37,573 nt of DNA from Gymnopus androsaceus JB14 (GCA_009733575.1 ML769886.1:1-37573); one strand, 5' to 3'. Counted from the stretch's first letter, positions 1 to 10,973 are shown. Numbers and translations are program-made. Notes: generated by a model not told the origin, from the sequence alone.

Positions 1-429
1 TCGACCAGAGATTAGATATATCAATGAATATTTTGACACTATAGAAACATATACTGAAATTTATGTATTCGTTAGTATTAAAAGCTTTGCTGAAAATTTC
101 CCAATCAGTCCAATATTTGAGTCAAAAGAAAGGACAGCTGATTCATGCTGTATCAAATGGCCCAAAAATTGAGCTGAATTTGGAAGATTCAGTACAACTT
201 AAATATGCCAACATATTTCTTGATATATCTGATTTCTGGTGAATTTTCTGCTCAGCAGAAATTTGTCCGTTTTTGGTGTGCCATCAGGGTTCTATTCAAT
301 ACATATATATATATATTACTCCTTTGTATTATTTCGCTGGCTTTGCACGCAGTTAAAACCCAACCAAAATAATGCTAAATCATATTATATTGTTCATGCT
401 CAAAGTACTAGTAGCAAAGTATAGTAAGT
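1..429. other. AT-rich stretch, no gene seen
   Basis: I see no convincing coding sequence here, only a short TA microsatellite near 305-317. It may be the interior of the repeat whose right end lies at 766, but no matching left end is visible. Confidence 0.5.
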
Positions 430-766
430 AGTGTAGCAAAACTAGTAGAATGACTAGTACAACTACTGTACTATTAGCAGTGATGGTATAGGTTAAGTAT
501 AAGTGGCACAGCGGTATGAGGGCCACCGTGAGCTCGACTGTGAGTGTCCAAAGTGACCCAGAATCAAACTGGGGAAAAAAATGGATCTTAGGGAGGTTGC
601 GCGATGATGCATTGAGTCTTATATAGTGCTCGCAGGAGAGAATGACAGCTGTCAATGCATTGACAGTTGGCTCAAATTCTTGGCAATCCCACAGAGCTTG
701 TAGAAGCTCACAGGAACTCATAGAGCTTCTATGAGCTCTGTGGCTAACACCCAGGTTTTGCTGATG
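430..766 (-). mobile_element. CATCAG-family element, right end at 766, left end not found
   Basis: The segment ends in CAGGTTTTGCTGATG (752-766), the inverted form of the family end. Bases about 430-700 match, in reverse complement, the interior of the element at 25247-28018: shared stretches include ATGACAGCTGTCA and an ACTAGTAGAA region. The arm near 690-745 is built of AGAGCTTCT / TATGAGCTCTGTGG units. Beyond 766 the sequence equals the older genomic segment at 12858 onwards, which fixes this boundary. Confidence 0.65.
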
Positions 767-881
767 GTCACCCACCACTGGGTGAACTTGAAGGTCTAAG
801 TGATCCAGCAATTCTGCGTTGTGGCCATATCTATCTTCATACAAGCTACCTCTTGTAAGTTGCTATCTGGAACTGCATATG
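767..881. repeat. Left part of a segmental repeat shared with 12858-12971
   Basis: Closely matches 12858-12971 and continues at 5548-5636 after a 4.67-kb insertion. Most differences are CpG in the 12.9-kb copy changed to TpG or CpA here. It contains no recognisable gene. Confidence 0.85.
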
Positions 882-974
882 TGTTGAACGAATGATGATA
901 TCAGTCATCATCTCAGTCATATGATGCTACAAGCTTTAAGACCCATGCCTATGTCACAAATGCAGACTCAACTA

Positions 975-1750
975 CATCAGTAAAACCTGGGTGGTCTCCA
1001 GAGATCTCCAGAGTGCCTGTAGCTTCTGGAGCAGCTGGAGCAAGGTTACCTATTCCAGAGACCAATGTAAACCTCTGGAGACTTCTGGAGGCCTCCAGAG
1101 AGCTATTCAATCAAGTTTCCATGTTGTGTAACCATGAATTGATAATAGAAATTTTATATTCATTATTTATACTATAACAATAGGCATGCAACAGCAGTCA
1201 ATATTATGTAGTAATAAGTGACAAGCAGTATTTGATGAGGTTGCACTTCCCCCTCTCAGTCCCAATATTTCCATACTCTTCTTGATTTCCTGCTCTCTGC
1301 CTCCATTTCACAACTGCTTCTACATTTCTGGCAAATTGTGGCAATCAGCTTTGGAAAAGAGCATTGTTTGAAGATGAAACCTACAGCAACTAGTACATTG
1401 TAACAAAGGAAGAAAGAAAAAAAATACAAGTTTGTCAAAACTTGAAAGTTGAAAGTCATGCATTTTATATGACTTCCTGATAGTTTACAGCATTGTTGAT
1501 GACACAAGGAGTTGCTTATGGCAACCATCATTATGTTGAGGGCACTCGAGGCCATCATTTTGGTGCTACTCTGGCTGACAGCCAGACTAGCTCAAAAAAA
1601 GGAAAGTCCAATCATTCTCAAAGTGCCATCAATCGGCAACTGCAGCTTTGTTCTCTCCAGAGTCTCCAGAGTTCTCCAGAGCTCTCTGGAGACTTATTCA
1701 ATTCTCTGGATGCTCAAGCAGCTCCAGTAAAAATACAGGTTTTGCTGATG
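975..1750 (-). mobile_element. CATCAG-family element, CCAGAG arms, TA duplication
   Basis: Left end CATCAGTAAAACCTGG, right end ACAGGTTTTGCTGATG, flanked on both sides by TA (973-974, 1751-1752). The arms (980-1100, 1650-1735) are arrays of CTCCAGAG/CTCTGGAG units. The centre, in reverse orientation, carries the TATA-hairpin-pyrimidine block found in the copies at 20710 and 30262. No transposase frame is visible. Confidence 0.85.
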
Positions 1751-1973
1751 TATGTTCTGTGTTAGACACTCTGTATCTCCTAATTGTAAGAGATCATTGG
1801 AAACTGAAAAGACACACATCTGCTTGACCCATGCCTATGGCATGGGCAGGTCAAGGCATTATTTTAATAGCATTTGGATTTTTCTCAGTTAATTCCAGAT
1901 AGCTGTAGGCAGTACACTGTAACATGCCAAATTCAAAAATTAAATGGGATAAAATGGAATTTATGGGTAAAAC

Positions 1974-2475
1974 CAAGGGGTGTTCAAAAAAATAAGCGCC
2001 GACATGACCTTGGGGGGGGGGGGTCTGAGAAGTCCTTATGGCCAAAAATTTTTTCATACTATTGAGGCTCTGAGGGGTGTTCTAGGTCAATTCAACCACT
2101 GAAATAAGGCTGTAAAGCCCATTTAAAGCACTCAACATCTCAAACCTCCCTGAAAAACATGGATTTTATAGGATATGATGCAATTTAGTACCAATTTAGC
2201 ACCTCCATCAAAAAATATTGTCAATGCAAATGCACTTACACCAGGTTGAATTGAACTTAGATGAACTGCTGTGTATTAAATTGCCTCTGGAAATGTTGTT
2301 TAAAGGTGCAAAGGAGAAAAATTTGTTATGTAATACAAATTTGAAGTTGGAAATCCTCCGAAATGTGGGAAAATTTTACTATATATAGGCGGTGGAAGGG
2401 GGGGGGGGGGGTTCATGAATCCTTATGACCCAAAAACAAGGTCATGTCGGGACTTAGTGGGTTGAACACCCCTTG
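1974..2475. mobile_element. hAT-like miniature element
   Basis: Ends CAAGGGGTGTTC and GAACACCCCTTG are inverted. An 8-bp duplication GGTAAAAC flanks it (1966-1973, 2476-2483); the direct repeat can be read as long as 12 bp (TGGGTAAAACCA). The inverted similarity continues inward through GACATGACCTT. Two G runs (2012-2023, 2398-2411) are each followed by TCCTTATGRCC in the same orientation. There is no coding capacity. Confidence 0.8.
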
Positions 2476-2711
2476 GGTAAAACCATTATGTACATGTACT
2501 ATTTTTCTGTTGAGAATTAAGTTACATGAATACTGTACTGTTTCAACTGAATGTTCAGTAATGCATAATGCAATATCTCTGAACTTCAGGGCTTCAGAAA
2601 TCATAACACAGGTCCTGAACATCTGAAAAATCAACCTGTAATGCATTATTTTGGGAAATTTTGCTCATTATCAAATTTTGTGGCAGCACCTATATGGTGC
2701 TGTTGAACAGT

Positions 2712-3294
2712 TAGTGATGTGCTGGCCTGGCTTTGGCCTGTGAGCCCGGCTTTGACCCAGTGGGCTGGGGCTTGGGCTTTCCAAAACTGAAGCTGGGCCC
2801 TACCCCCAGGGCCCTGGCTTTGGCTTAAGCTGGGCTTTTGATATGGCTGTGTACACATGCAGGACTCATCTCTGAGCAGTCCTTTGGAAGGATTATGAGT
2901 ACTATACACTAAACATAGCTTACTGGAAGTAAACAGAGTCCTTGCAATAAGATGAAGAGTGCAACAAACCCAATTATCATGTCTCTGGTGTGTGAGAAAA
3001 TACCAGGGTTAGTATCCCAAAATGGATATTTACTCTGAGATGACATCTAAAGCAGAAAATTGAGTCAAATAGAACAAAATTGCTGCATCAAAGACTGGAA
3101 GTAGCATTTTTGAGGTCAAAAATTCCAGGAAACACCATCCTCATACTACTCTCAAAATCCCCAGCCTGAGGCCCTGGCTCATGGCTTCACAAAACTCAGG
3201 CTGGGCCAAAAGCCACCTCAGGCCAAAGGTCATGGCCCAGCTTGGCTTGGCTTGGCCCGGCCTGGGGATTTCAGGCTGAGCCGGCACATTACTA
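2712..3294. mobile_element. hAT-like miniature element, TAGTGATGTGC ends
   Basis: Starts TAGTGATGTGCTGG and ends CCGGCACATTACTA. TGTTGAAC occurs at 2701-2708 and directly after the right end at 3295-3302, so it is an 8-bp duplication with three extra bases (AGT) at the left junction. The arms are GC-rich reiterations of GGCTTTGGCC / GGCCAAAGGTC. It is the same family as 10372-10973. Confidence 0.85.
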
Positions 3295-3377
3295 TGTTGA
3301 ACTCAACCTCAACCTACATAATACATTGCATTCAGGCCTGAACTGATGCTCATCCCAACTTGTAGCACCCTAACCTA

Positions 3378-3867
3378 CTCGCTATGTACAAAAGTAACCG
3401 GACATGCAGTATCTCCTCAACCACAGCCACTATTAACCCTGGTCCTTTTGTGGAATCGAAGTGTCATCTTAGGACTTGATAAAAACATCCAAAAAAAAAT
3501 TCTAAGAATGGCCATTCTGATGAAAAACTGCCATATTTAGGTAGCTAATCAAAATAAACAATGTTTGGTCTAGACTAAATTGTTTCTGTACATGTAATCA
3601 AGCAGCCCCACACAGTGAAAACGTTTGAGCTTATTTGACACCACCTAGGGCCTACATGGAGGTCATAAAATCTTGGAAAATCATCAGGTATATTGCAGTA
3701 AGGATTAAAATTTGTTATTTTCAAATTTGGCAGTAGTACAGCTCTCAGCTGAAGCATGTATCAAGTGTATTTTTATGTGTAGAATCCGAATATGACCATT
3801 ATAATTTCAGAAATCTTGTTCCTACACTCAAAATACAAAATGTCCGGTCACTTTGGTACATAGTGAG
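3378..3867. mobile_element. Tc1/mariner-like miniature element, CTCGCTATGTAC ends
   Basis: Inverted ends CTCGCTATGTAC...ACCGGACA and TGTCCGGT...GTACATAGTGAG are flanked by TA (3376-3377, 3868-3869). The same ends build the 79-bp hairpin at 31358-31436. It landed inside the left target duplication of the hAT-like element at 3872. No transposase frame is visible. Confidence 0.85.
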
Positions 3868-3871
3868 TATA

Positions 3872-4243
3872 CAAGAGGTGTGCAAAAATGATTGTTTCAA
3901 TGTCATCTTGTCTTTGGGGTTTATTTGGGCTGGGAAGCTCAGAATAATATTTTCACATTTTTCCTGATTTTATTCCAATTTGTACAGTCACCTTCCTAAA
4001 AAGGAAAACTGAGGGGGAGGGAAGGGGTCTGGCTCGGGAAATTTTTTTTGAAAAAGATGCGCAATGGCCCATTTGATGCAGAACAAGGTCAAAGAAACAA
4101 CTCATTTTTTTTTCCACTAAAGTCAAAATCCTGGGGGAATGGCTGGCCATAGACATAAACAGACTTCAGATTCGGATTTCCAGACCTTATTTACCCCCCC
4201 AAAACAAGATGATGTTGAAAAAATAATTTCCGCACACCTCTTG
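3872..4243. mobile_element. hAT-like miniature element, CAAGAGGTGTGC ends
   Basis: Inverted ends CAAGAGGTGTGC and GCACACCTCTTG. The right flank is AACCTATA (4244-4251). The left flank reads AACCTATA once the TA-flanked element at 3378-3867 is removed, giving a perfect 8-bp duplication. The ends resemble those of the 1974-2475 element. Confidence 0.85.
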
Positions 4244-4257
4244 AACCTATAAGGATA

Positions 4258-4632
4258 GTAGGGATCTGCACTGTAGCCATCTTGGTCTATATAATATGGG
4301 TATATGGTACATGTTATACAGTAGCTGTACCCATCTCATAAGGAGTGCCAAAGCATGCTGTATACAGTATGGGCTCATATGGCTTGGTGTTGGAGGGGCT
4401 TTGGCATCTCAGATTATGTCAAAATGATTGAAAATCTATAGAATAGTGGTTTTTACATCACTTAGACCCCCTTGCATCCTGTAACCCTCAAATTAGGGTG
4501 CCATCTATAGCTTTTACAGTTACCCTGAGCCATCCCATAAGTTATAACCATACTGTAAGGCTCAAAAATCCTTGCTGTATATGCTGTATTTTATTTGACT
4601 GTAACCATATATAGTATGGTGCAGATTCCTAC
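4258..4632. mobile_element. Mutator-like miniature element with 9-bp duplication
   Basis: Inverted ends GTAGGGATCTGCAC and GTGCAGATTCCTAC (one mismatch) lie between perfect 9-bp copies of ATAAGGATA (4249-4257, 4633-4641). A 9-bp duplication is typical of Mutator-like elements; the class is inferred from that length alone. It has no coding capacity. Confidence 0.8.
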
Positions 4633-4639
4633 ATAAGGA

Positions 4640-4850
4640 TACAGGACTGGCAGCATGAAGTACACACCTCAAATTTAAGTAATTCAATCATTTTTCAGAA
4701 TCCATTAAGTATTAGTGTCCCAATGGTATAGGTATCAGAAAATCTATCAGATATCTATGTAGCACCCTAACCTATAAGTATGCAGGAGAGCACAAAGTGC
4801 ACACCTCAAGTTTAAGTAATTCAGTAATTTTCAATGAAAGAATGGATAAA
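4640..4850. repeat. Short tandem duplication that preserves an empty insertion site
   Basis: The intact unit about 4757-4850 begins TGTAGCACCCTAACCTATAAG and runs into CACACCTCAAGTTTAAG. The other unit is broken into 3361-3377 and 4633-4715 by the three miniature elements between them. The intact unit therefore shows the target before all three insertions. Confidence 0.8.
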
Positions 4851-5547
4851 ACAACAGAATTCTGACACTGATTTTTCTTGGATTTTTCTTGAATTAAATG
4901 TTGTTTAAATCATCTTGACCAAAATTTTCATGAGCTGTCAGTCAGAAGCAGCCCTGCTTAGCTGAATGTCTCTAGGTGTGGGGGTAAGGACTTAAGTAAA
5001 TCCAGTCTTCCTTGCTCCAGAGTCAATGAACTTACACTTAAATGTGTATGAACTTGAAGCTCAGATAGCAGTGCCAGCTACGATGGCCACTGCATGGAGC
5101 ACTGGGGCTCCCCAGACCCTATGCTGCTGCGGGCCTGCTGCATGGAGCTTATGCCTGCAGCGCCAGTCCCAATGTGGGAATACTGAAGTTTCAGCATTTT
5201 GCACTGCACAGCTAAACTGCTTATTAATAGTGACAAATCATTTAGAGTGCCTAACCCTTTTTTAATATAAGTATATACCAGTCATTGCCAAGGTAGTCTT
5301 ACTCAGCCTCAGTAGTATCTTAGTAAGTAGCTTTATGGACAACATCATAGGTCATGCACATAGAACATACTAGAAGGATACTACTATATATCTAATGAAT
5401 ACAGTACTACAGTATATAAGGACTCCAGTAGTACTGCTAATGATAATGGCTTCTACTAGTCTTCTACCTCTCTCTATCTGCTCTACAAGCTTAACCACTT
5501 TGGTGAGTGCTAGTCACTGTGCCTCCTAGCTTATATGCTGTGCAACA

Positions 5548-5636
5548 ATATGATGGGATACTTCTAAGACCAATGTTCCAGTAAACTTGGAATGATCCTA
5601 GCAGACATCAGATGGGACAGGATAAGAATTAGTCTT
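5548..5636. repeat. Right part of the segmental repeat shared with 12967-13055
   Basis: Resumes the segment interrupted at 881, starting with the second ATATG copy. It matches 12967-13055 until similarity stops near 5636. Differences are again mostly CpG changed to TpG or CpA. Confidence 0.8.
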
Positions 5637-5918
5637 TTGTAGAGACTCCAGTCTCATAATCTGTAAGATATTGAATATCTCAGTTGGAACACAATGTAGT
5701 GGAGCAAATAATTACTACTGTACCTGTAAGATGTTGAATGTCTAGAAAAGTCAATATATGTAAGGTACAGTCCAAAATCATCAGTAAAAACTGTTTTGGG
5801 CCCAGGAGGATCTAAGGTCACCTAGTCCTCTTAGGCAACCTGAGGCATCCTAGTTGGCCCAGGAAAAAGGGTAAAACTTTGGACACCTCAGGTATCCTAG
5901 TCATCCTAGGTGTCCTGG

Positions 5919-7970
5919 TGATACGCCAATTTTTCGGCTAAAGCTGAAACTGTACAGAATTGATAATCCTAGGTTCTGTATTATACTCAATATGGTTATA
6001 CCAAGAACTATAGTGAGTCTGAGCTGATAGTTGAAGTCTATTGAGAGTCTATTGTACTCTAGAGATTGCAGAGTGATGGTACGCATTAATGGTATTTCAC
6101 TTAACTTTGTGAATGCATCTCGTTCCAAGTCCTATGCATTGTATGGTGTAGCAAGTCAAACTCGGCGGATACCAAGTTGATGAGAAGGCTATTCCAAGCC
6201 CACATATAATTATTACTAGGCTAGACAATCAAAAGACATACCCAAGGGATTGAAGTTTCCAAGGCAGCACTTGGTGCAGCCCAACAAGTTGGTTATACAA
6301 AATTTACAATGTTACTCTGCCAAGATGAAAACTCTTGACCAGATGAAAGCTTGCCTAGGCAATCTCGTCACGGAATGTCTGGCAACTCCGGCCCGGAGCT
6401 TCCGCGATGAATGGAAACACTCCTGCAATGTCATAAGTCTCTTGACCAAGATGATAAAAGCAACATGGATGACAGAATCATCTAGGCAAGCTAAAACTCT
6501 CCAAGACCAAATATTGTACTAGCTGGATGCCCAAGGCTCCATTAGGACTCCGAGGCAAGTGTAAATGATGTTGTGTTTTTGGGTTGCGCATTGCTAGAGG
6601 GTGCTGAGGTATATCTGCTGCAGCATCACCAACGCGGCCACCTGATCAACCTCATCGCAATCACTCTTAGAGCAAGGAATAACTAGGAATAATTCCTGTC
6701 CGAGCTTCAGTATTGTTCCGAGATCCATGTGCTACAAGGCATCTAGGCTTGAGTCCACACGGAACTAGGCATAATGTCTAGCTTGCTATTGGCGAGGCAA
6801 AGATGGATATACTTCCGAGGGCTGTTCATGGAATGTTTCGAACACCATAGAACTTCACTGAGTCATAAATTTGGAGGACCTGCACAGTTTCCGAGGCAAA
6901 GAAAGTGACTCGAGTCCATCTAGGACCAAATTCCAAGCATTGCCATTCCAAGTTGTGGATTTCCCCAAGATTAGGTGTGCCGAGATGATTTATTGAGGAA
7001 GATTATTTATTATTTTACATTTATGGACATATCTCAATCTCTTTCATATTATTTCTTTGTTTTAGCATTTTTCCAAGATGTACCAGTATATAAGGGTAGC
7101 TACATTCTACGTAGCAATCCAAGTTAGAACTGATACCTAAAACACGGTTCTATCTTAGGACCTGTAGTGATTCGTACATGCTCAGATGTGTCTGCATTGT
7201 CCTCTACAACCCTTTGAAATGGGTGGCCTTCTTGTAACCTTGATAATACTGAGGCAATTCATTCTACTTCTCGGCTATTAAGTCAAGCATTCCTGGTTTT
7301 CATCTCAAAGAGAGGTCACATCAGTCTTAGGACTGCAGGTGGAGCCTAATGTGCACACCTTGACGAGCCCATTGTTGATTAGGAAGGTCTTGGACCCAAG
7401 TGTCGACTTGGTCTAGTTTTAGGGAGGAAGCTTCTCAGAGTGTTACCTAGCTTTACCAACAGATTCTACCCCTTGCCCGCTCTTCACTGAGTGTGTTAAA
7501 AACGCCTACTTGAATGACTTGCGTGGCGGTTGTATAAGCTTGTTAGGTAACTCGCAGGATTCCCTGAGAGTTGGAGTATCATTGCGCGGCGACGTAAAGG
7601 CTCCCGAGATACGCTAAGTTGTTTGTTGAGTTGGTGTACTTGACCCATGCTTGGGTATTTCACCGCGGATACACAAAGTCGTTTGTTGAGTCGGTGTACT
7701 TGACCTGTGCTTTGGTGTTTGCTTTCCCCTTGATTAGTTCAGCGCATCATTGTACGTTAGTTGGCTTTTCAAAACCTTCCTCCAAATACAAACCTTGTTC
7801 ATTTGCACTGCCTGTGCCACTGTCAAGTGCTTTTCTCTTTGAATCAATTAGTAGTCGAGGGAACCTTTGACAACCTCCTTCCTCGCATTAAATTAAACCT
7901 TTTGGATTGAATCTGATTGGGTGATTGTTGTTTGGTCAGTTTTCATACCTAGCACAAATCTAACTCATCA
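5919..7970 (+). mobile_element. Solo-LTR-like element, 2052 bp (copy 1)
   Basis: Begins TGATACGCC and ends CTCATCA, with a perfect 4-bp duplication CTGG (5915-5918, 7971-7974). A full-length relative lies inverted at 25339-27438 with its own duplication CCTA, which defines both ends independently. A TATATAAG box at 7087-7094 divides a 1.2-kb U3-like part from an R/U5-like part. Open frames shared by both copies reflect recent common origin and are not taken as genes. No second LTR or pol gene is adjacent. Confidence 0.85.
7618..7735 (+). repeat. 63-bp tandem repeat inside the LTR, two units
   Basis: Two units of about 63 bp start GTTTGTTGAGT and run through GTGTACTTGACC. The matching place in the other LTR copy (about 25590-25755) has three units, so the array changes length between copies. 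Confidence 0.8.
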
Positions 7971-8240
7971 CTGGGATATCCTGGGATGTCCTGGAGCATC
8001 CTGGGACATTCTGGGGCATCCTGAGGCATCCTGGGATAGAACTTTTATCCTAGGATGCCCCCAGATGCCCCAGGACACCCTCAGGATGCCTCAGGACATC
8101 CCAGGATATCCCAGCACACCTAGGATGACTAGGATACCTGAGTTTTACCCTTTTTCCTGGGCCAACTAGGATGCCTCAGGTTGCCTAAGAGGACTAGGTG
8201 ACCTTAGATCCTCCTGGGCTCAAAACAGTTTTTGCTGATG

Positions 8241-8643
8241 TATCAAGAAATGAAAAAATCACCTCATTTGGATCACAAAGTAGTGGAACAACTGAGGCAG
8301 GAAAAATGCTGTGTGTCTGGTATATAAGTCAATCAGAAAAAGGGTGCATGCAAGGGAAAACATATCAATGGGAAAAGTGTACATGCGGGGAAAAATATAT
8401 GTGAAACATAGAAACCGTATTTTTAAGTAAGATCCAAATATGGAAAGTCAAAGCTGCTCCTACCATGTAGAGTACTTAACAAGTGCCAAGTTCTATTCAC
8501 CCCAGGGAGCCCACTTCCTGACTGTAGTAAGTACAACTTGCACATTGAAGGACAACATATGTAATGACAAAATAAATTTATATAGAGGCAATGTCACTGA
8601 TTGGGCTCATTATAACTAAGTTTTGACTGGCTTGTCTCAGCTT
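8241..8643. other. Intergenic, no gene seen
   Basis: AT-rich spacer between two CATCAG elements. Short frames exist but show no domain, codon bias or splice structure. Confidence 0.5.
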
Positions 8644-8802
8644 CATCAGCAAAACCTGTATTTTCACTGGAGCTTGACAGCTGTCAAAAAAACTGTCAAT
8701 TTTCTCCAGAGATCTCCAGAGGTCTCTGAAATAGGGTACCTTGCTCCAGAGATGTCTCAAATGAATGGGTTTTCTCCAGCAAAAATACAGGTTTTGCTGA
8801 TG
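8644..8802. mobile_element. 159-bp CATCAG-family hairpin element
   Basis: The 20-bp ends begin CATCAGCAAAACCTGTATT and are inverted at the right end. CTCCAGAG/CCAGAGG units fill the interior. The flanks are TT and TT; wider flanks TTGTCTCAGCTT and TTGTTTCAGCTT also match at 11 of 12 bases. It is the smallest complete member here and has no coding capacity. Confidence 0.85.
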
Positions 8803-9029
8803 TTGTTTCAGCTTGTTTCACCTGAACAAGCAGGTCAATTGACAAACTGTAATCTATCTCACTTATCTTCACAACCTGGTTACCATGTACCAGTGTTCTA
8901 CCAAAGGTCTAAGCCTTAAGTACATAGGCCTTGAGTTAAGGCTTCAGGATTTTCCTCAGATTCCCTAAGCACACCACCAATGATTATACTTCAGCCAGGC
9001 TGAAGTACTGTGAGAAATGAAGTGCATAA

Positions 9030-9528
9030 GATAAATGTACTTTTTCATAAATAAATATTTCAATGAACTTCCAAAGGAATTACATTTAGACCCTCTGAAT
9101 TTTGAATTTTAAACAGACTTCCGAAAGAGCACTTTTCAATTGAGCTCTAGAAACAATAGTTTTGATGTGGACTGAATACTTTTACTTTACAATAAGAGTG
9201 AAAGCAACTATTTCGAAGAACCTTTCAGCTGGTTCCCGAAAGACAATACTTTGATTCTCGGGCCGATCCAGGCCGCTGCCAAACCGCACAGCGAAATGCA
9301 ATATTTCAGTGGAAAATTGAATTGTTCTTTGAAACAATTGCTTTCACTCTTATTGTGAAAGCAGGGCTTTCAAGTCCACATTGAATCTATTGTTTTCAAT
9401 CCAATTGAAAGCTTCTCTTTCACACATCTATATAAAGTTCTCAATTCAGAATGTCAGAATTCAATTTATTCATTGCCCTATTGAAATATATGACTTCTAC
9501 ATTTTTCTGAAAAAGTACACTTTGTATA
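9030..9528. mobile_element. Foldback element of about 500 bp
   Basis: The two halves are imperfect reverse complements over nearly their whole length: TGTACTTTTTC near 9036 pairs with GAAAAAGTACA near 9510, and ACAATAAGAGTGAAAGCA (about 9195) pairs with TGCTTTCACTCTTATTGT (about 9340). A GC-richer loop lies at 9255-9290. Exact termini and a target duplication were not resolved. Confidence 0.7.
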
Positions 9529-9681
9529 GGGATCGAAATAATTATTGGTGGTGTGAAGGCCTTCACAAAGGCTTAAGTGGCTGTGTCCCAAGCCAAAAGT
9601 GATATATGTAAGAATATTCAATAAAGTCTCATTTTTTTTACCTTTTACTTGATATAGGCATGTACAGTATAAAACTACATA

Positions 9682-10235
9682 CAGAAGCAAACCCAGAAGC
9701 GAAAGATACCCAGAAGTGAAATATTTGATATTTGAGTCATGTAGAATGTGTTTTAGGATGCGGTTTTTTTAATACAACCTCTAGAAAGGTTTCTGGACAT
9801 GACTACAATAGTTGAGATATATAAAATCCTTTATAATATGATCATATATGAATACTATGCCAAAAATGCGATTTTTCTCAGTTTTTGAAATATCATGAAT
9901 TGTACTATGAAATATGTGGTATTTTTGGGCATACAATAGATTCAATCTACTCTATGAGCATGCAAAGCCATGCTACAAGCAATCCCAAAAGGATGCGCCT
10001 GTGTAGAGGCCCGATTAACCCAAACTTTCGCTTCTGGGTTTTTGGCAGGTTTTGGCAGCAAAAGAAAAATTAATTTATTATGCCATTTTTAGGCCCTCAA
10101 AAATTCTGATAAAATCAGATCGTAATCCTCGCATATTATACAACCCATAGAAAAAAAGGAATCAAGAGAAATCATGCAAAACTGCCCCGAATATATCAAT
10201 TTCCTTAGAATTTTTCGCTTCTGGGTTTGCTTCTG
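9682..10235. mobile_element. Tc1/mariner-like miniature element, CAGAAGC ends
   Basis: Perfect 23-bp inverted ends start CAGAAGCAAACCCAGAAG and are flanked by TA (9680-9681, 10236-10237). The repeat contains CAGAAGC twice, and further CCCAGAAGYGAAA copies lie inside (about 9710 and 10030), as expected of repeated transposase-binding sites. No transposase is visible. Confidence 0.85.
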
Positions 10236-10371
10236 TATACACTATACATTTCGTGGTATGTACAGTAATGTACCTGTGGCAAGCCAGTCAAGCCAGTCAA
10301 TCAATATGGACCTATTGACAATGCCGCCTGCATATAAATAAGAGGCTCCAGCACTGCATAGTACTGCACAG

Positions 10372-10973
10372 TAGTGATGTGCCGGTCCGGCTTTGGCCTG
10401 CGAGCCCCGGCTTTGGCCCACAGGCCCTTGGCTTTGGCCTGGAGAAATTGAAGCCGGGCCCTACTAGGAGGGCTCCGGCTTGGCCCGGCCTGGCTTTGGC
10501 CTAAGCCGCAGCTTTTCAGGTGGCTGTGTATACATCCTGTATATGGAAATTTTTGAGAAAATTCTTGAAGCAAGGTCTTACAGTGAGCAATGTATCATAA
10601 TTGATACTGTAATTAAAGCTTATACTATCACTAGTAACTGAAAGGGAGCACCAAAGGAACTTTGATAACTGAATATTAATGTCCCAAAATGGAAAGACAA
10701 AGCTAGCAATGTGCCGGAACTGGAATTTACACTCAAAATGTTAAACAATGAATTCTGATCATTCAAGAGTGTACAAATAGGCTGGGAAATTTCACAAAAA
10801 ATGACATTAAATACCTGCGAAAAATAGCTGAAAAGCCCCGGCTCAGGGCTTGAAATATCTGAAGCCGGGCCAAAAGCCATCTCAGGCCAAAGGTCAGGGC
10901 CCGGCTTTTGACGGCCTGGCTTGGCTCGGCTTGGCCCGGCCCACGGCTTTCAGGCCGAGCCGGCACATCACTA
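10372..10973. mobile_element. hAT-like miniature element with perfect 8-bp duplication
   Basis: Starts TAGTGATGTGCCGG, ends CCGGCACATCACTA, and is flanked by CTGCACAG on both sides (10364-10371, 10974-10981). It is the second copy of the family at 2712-3294. The arms are GC-rich reiterations of GGCTTTGGCC and its complement. It sits in sequence with GCACTG/CAGTGC units that ends at the CATCAG-type end at 11123, so it probably inserted into such an element. Confidence 0.9.

Larger units (their letters stand above)
882..5547. mobile_element. LTR-like element, 4.67 kb, filled with nested insertions
   Basis: Starts TGTTGAACG and ends TGTGCAACA, giving LTR-style TG..CA termini with TGTTG/CAACA inverted ends. 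It is flanked by a perfect 5-bp duplication ATATG (877-881 and 5548-5552). The uninterrupted target is present at 12967-12971 in the paralogous segment. A TATATAAG box lies near the 3' end (about 5414). No gag or pol frame is visible and no internal LTR pair was found, so it is probably a solo LTR or non-autonomous relative enlarged by the elements listed inside it. Confidence 0.75.
5779..8240. mobile_element. CATCAG-family palindrome split by an LTR element
   Basis: The left arm (5779-5918) and right arm (7971-8240) are nearly perfect inverted copies over about 140 bp, beginning CATCAGTAAAAACTG and ending CAGTTTTTGCTGATG. The arms consist of CATCCTGGG / CCTAGGATG units, a motif different from other family members. 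Without the inserted LTR it is about 406 bp. Flanking dinucleotides are AT and TA, so the duplication is not clean. Confidence 0.8.

Noticed and set aside
2646..2909. Frame covering the GC-rich hAT-like element
   Set aside because: It crosses the element boundary and encodes only the reiterated GGCTTTGGCC arm.
5901..6522. Open frames of 75 and 90 codons conserved between the two LTR copies
   Set aside because: The copies are recently related over their whole length; conservation is no higher in these frames, they lie on opposite strands in a U3-like region, and no domain is recognisable.
8632..8814. 12-bp target duplication for the 159-bp CATCAG element
   Set aside because: Although 11 of 12 flanking bases match, other members with empty sites show a 2-bp TA duplication, so the longer match is probably chance or an older local repeat.
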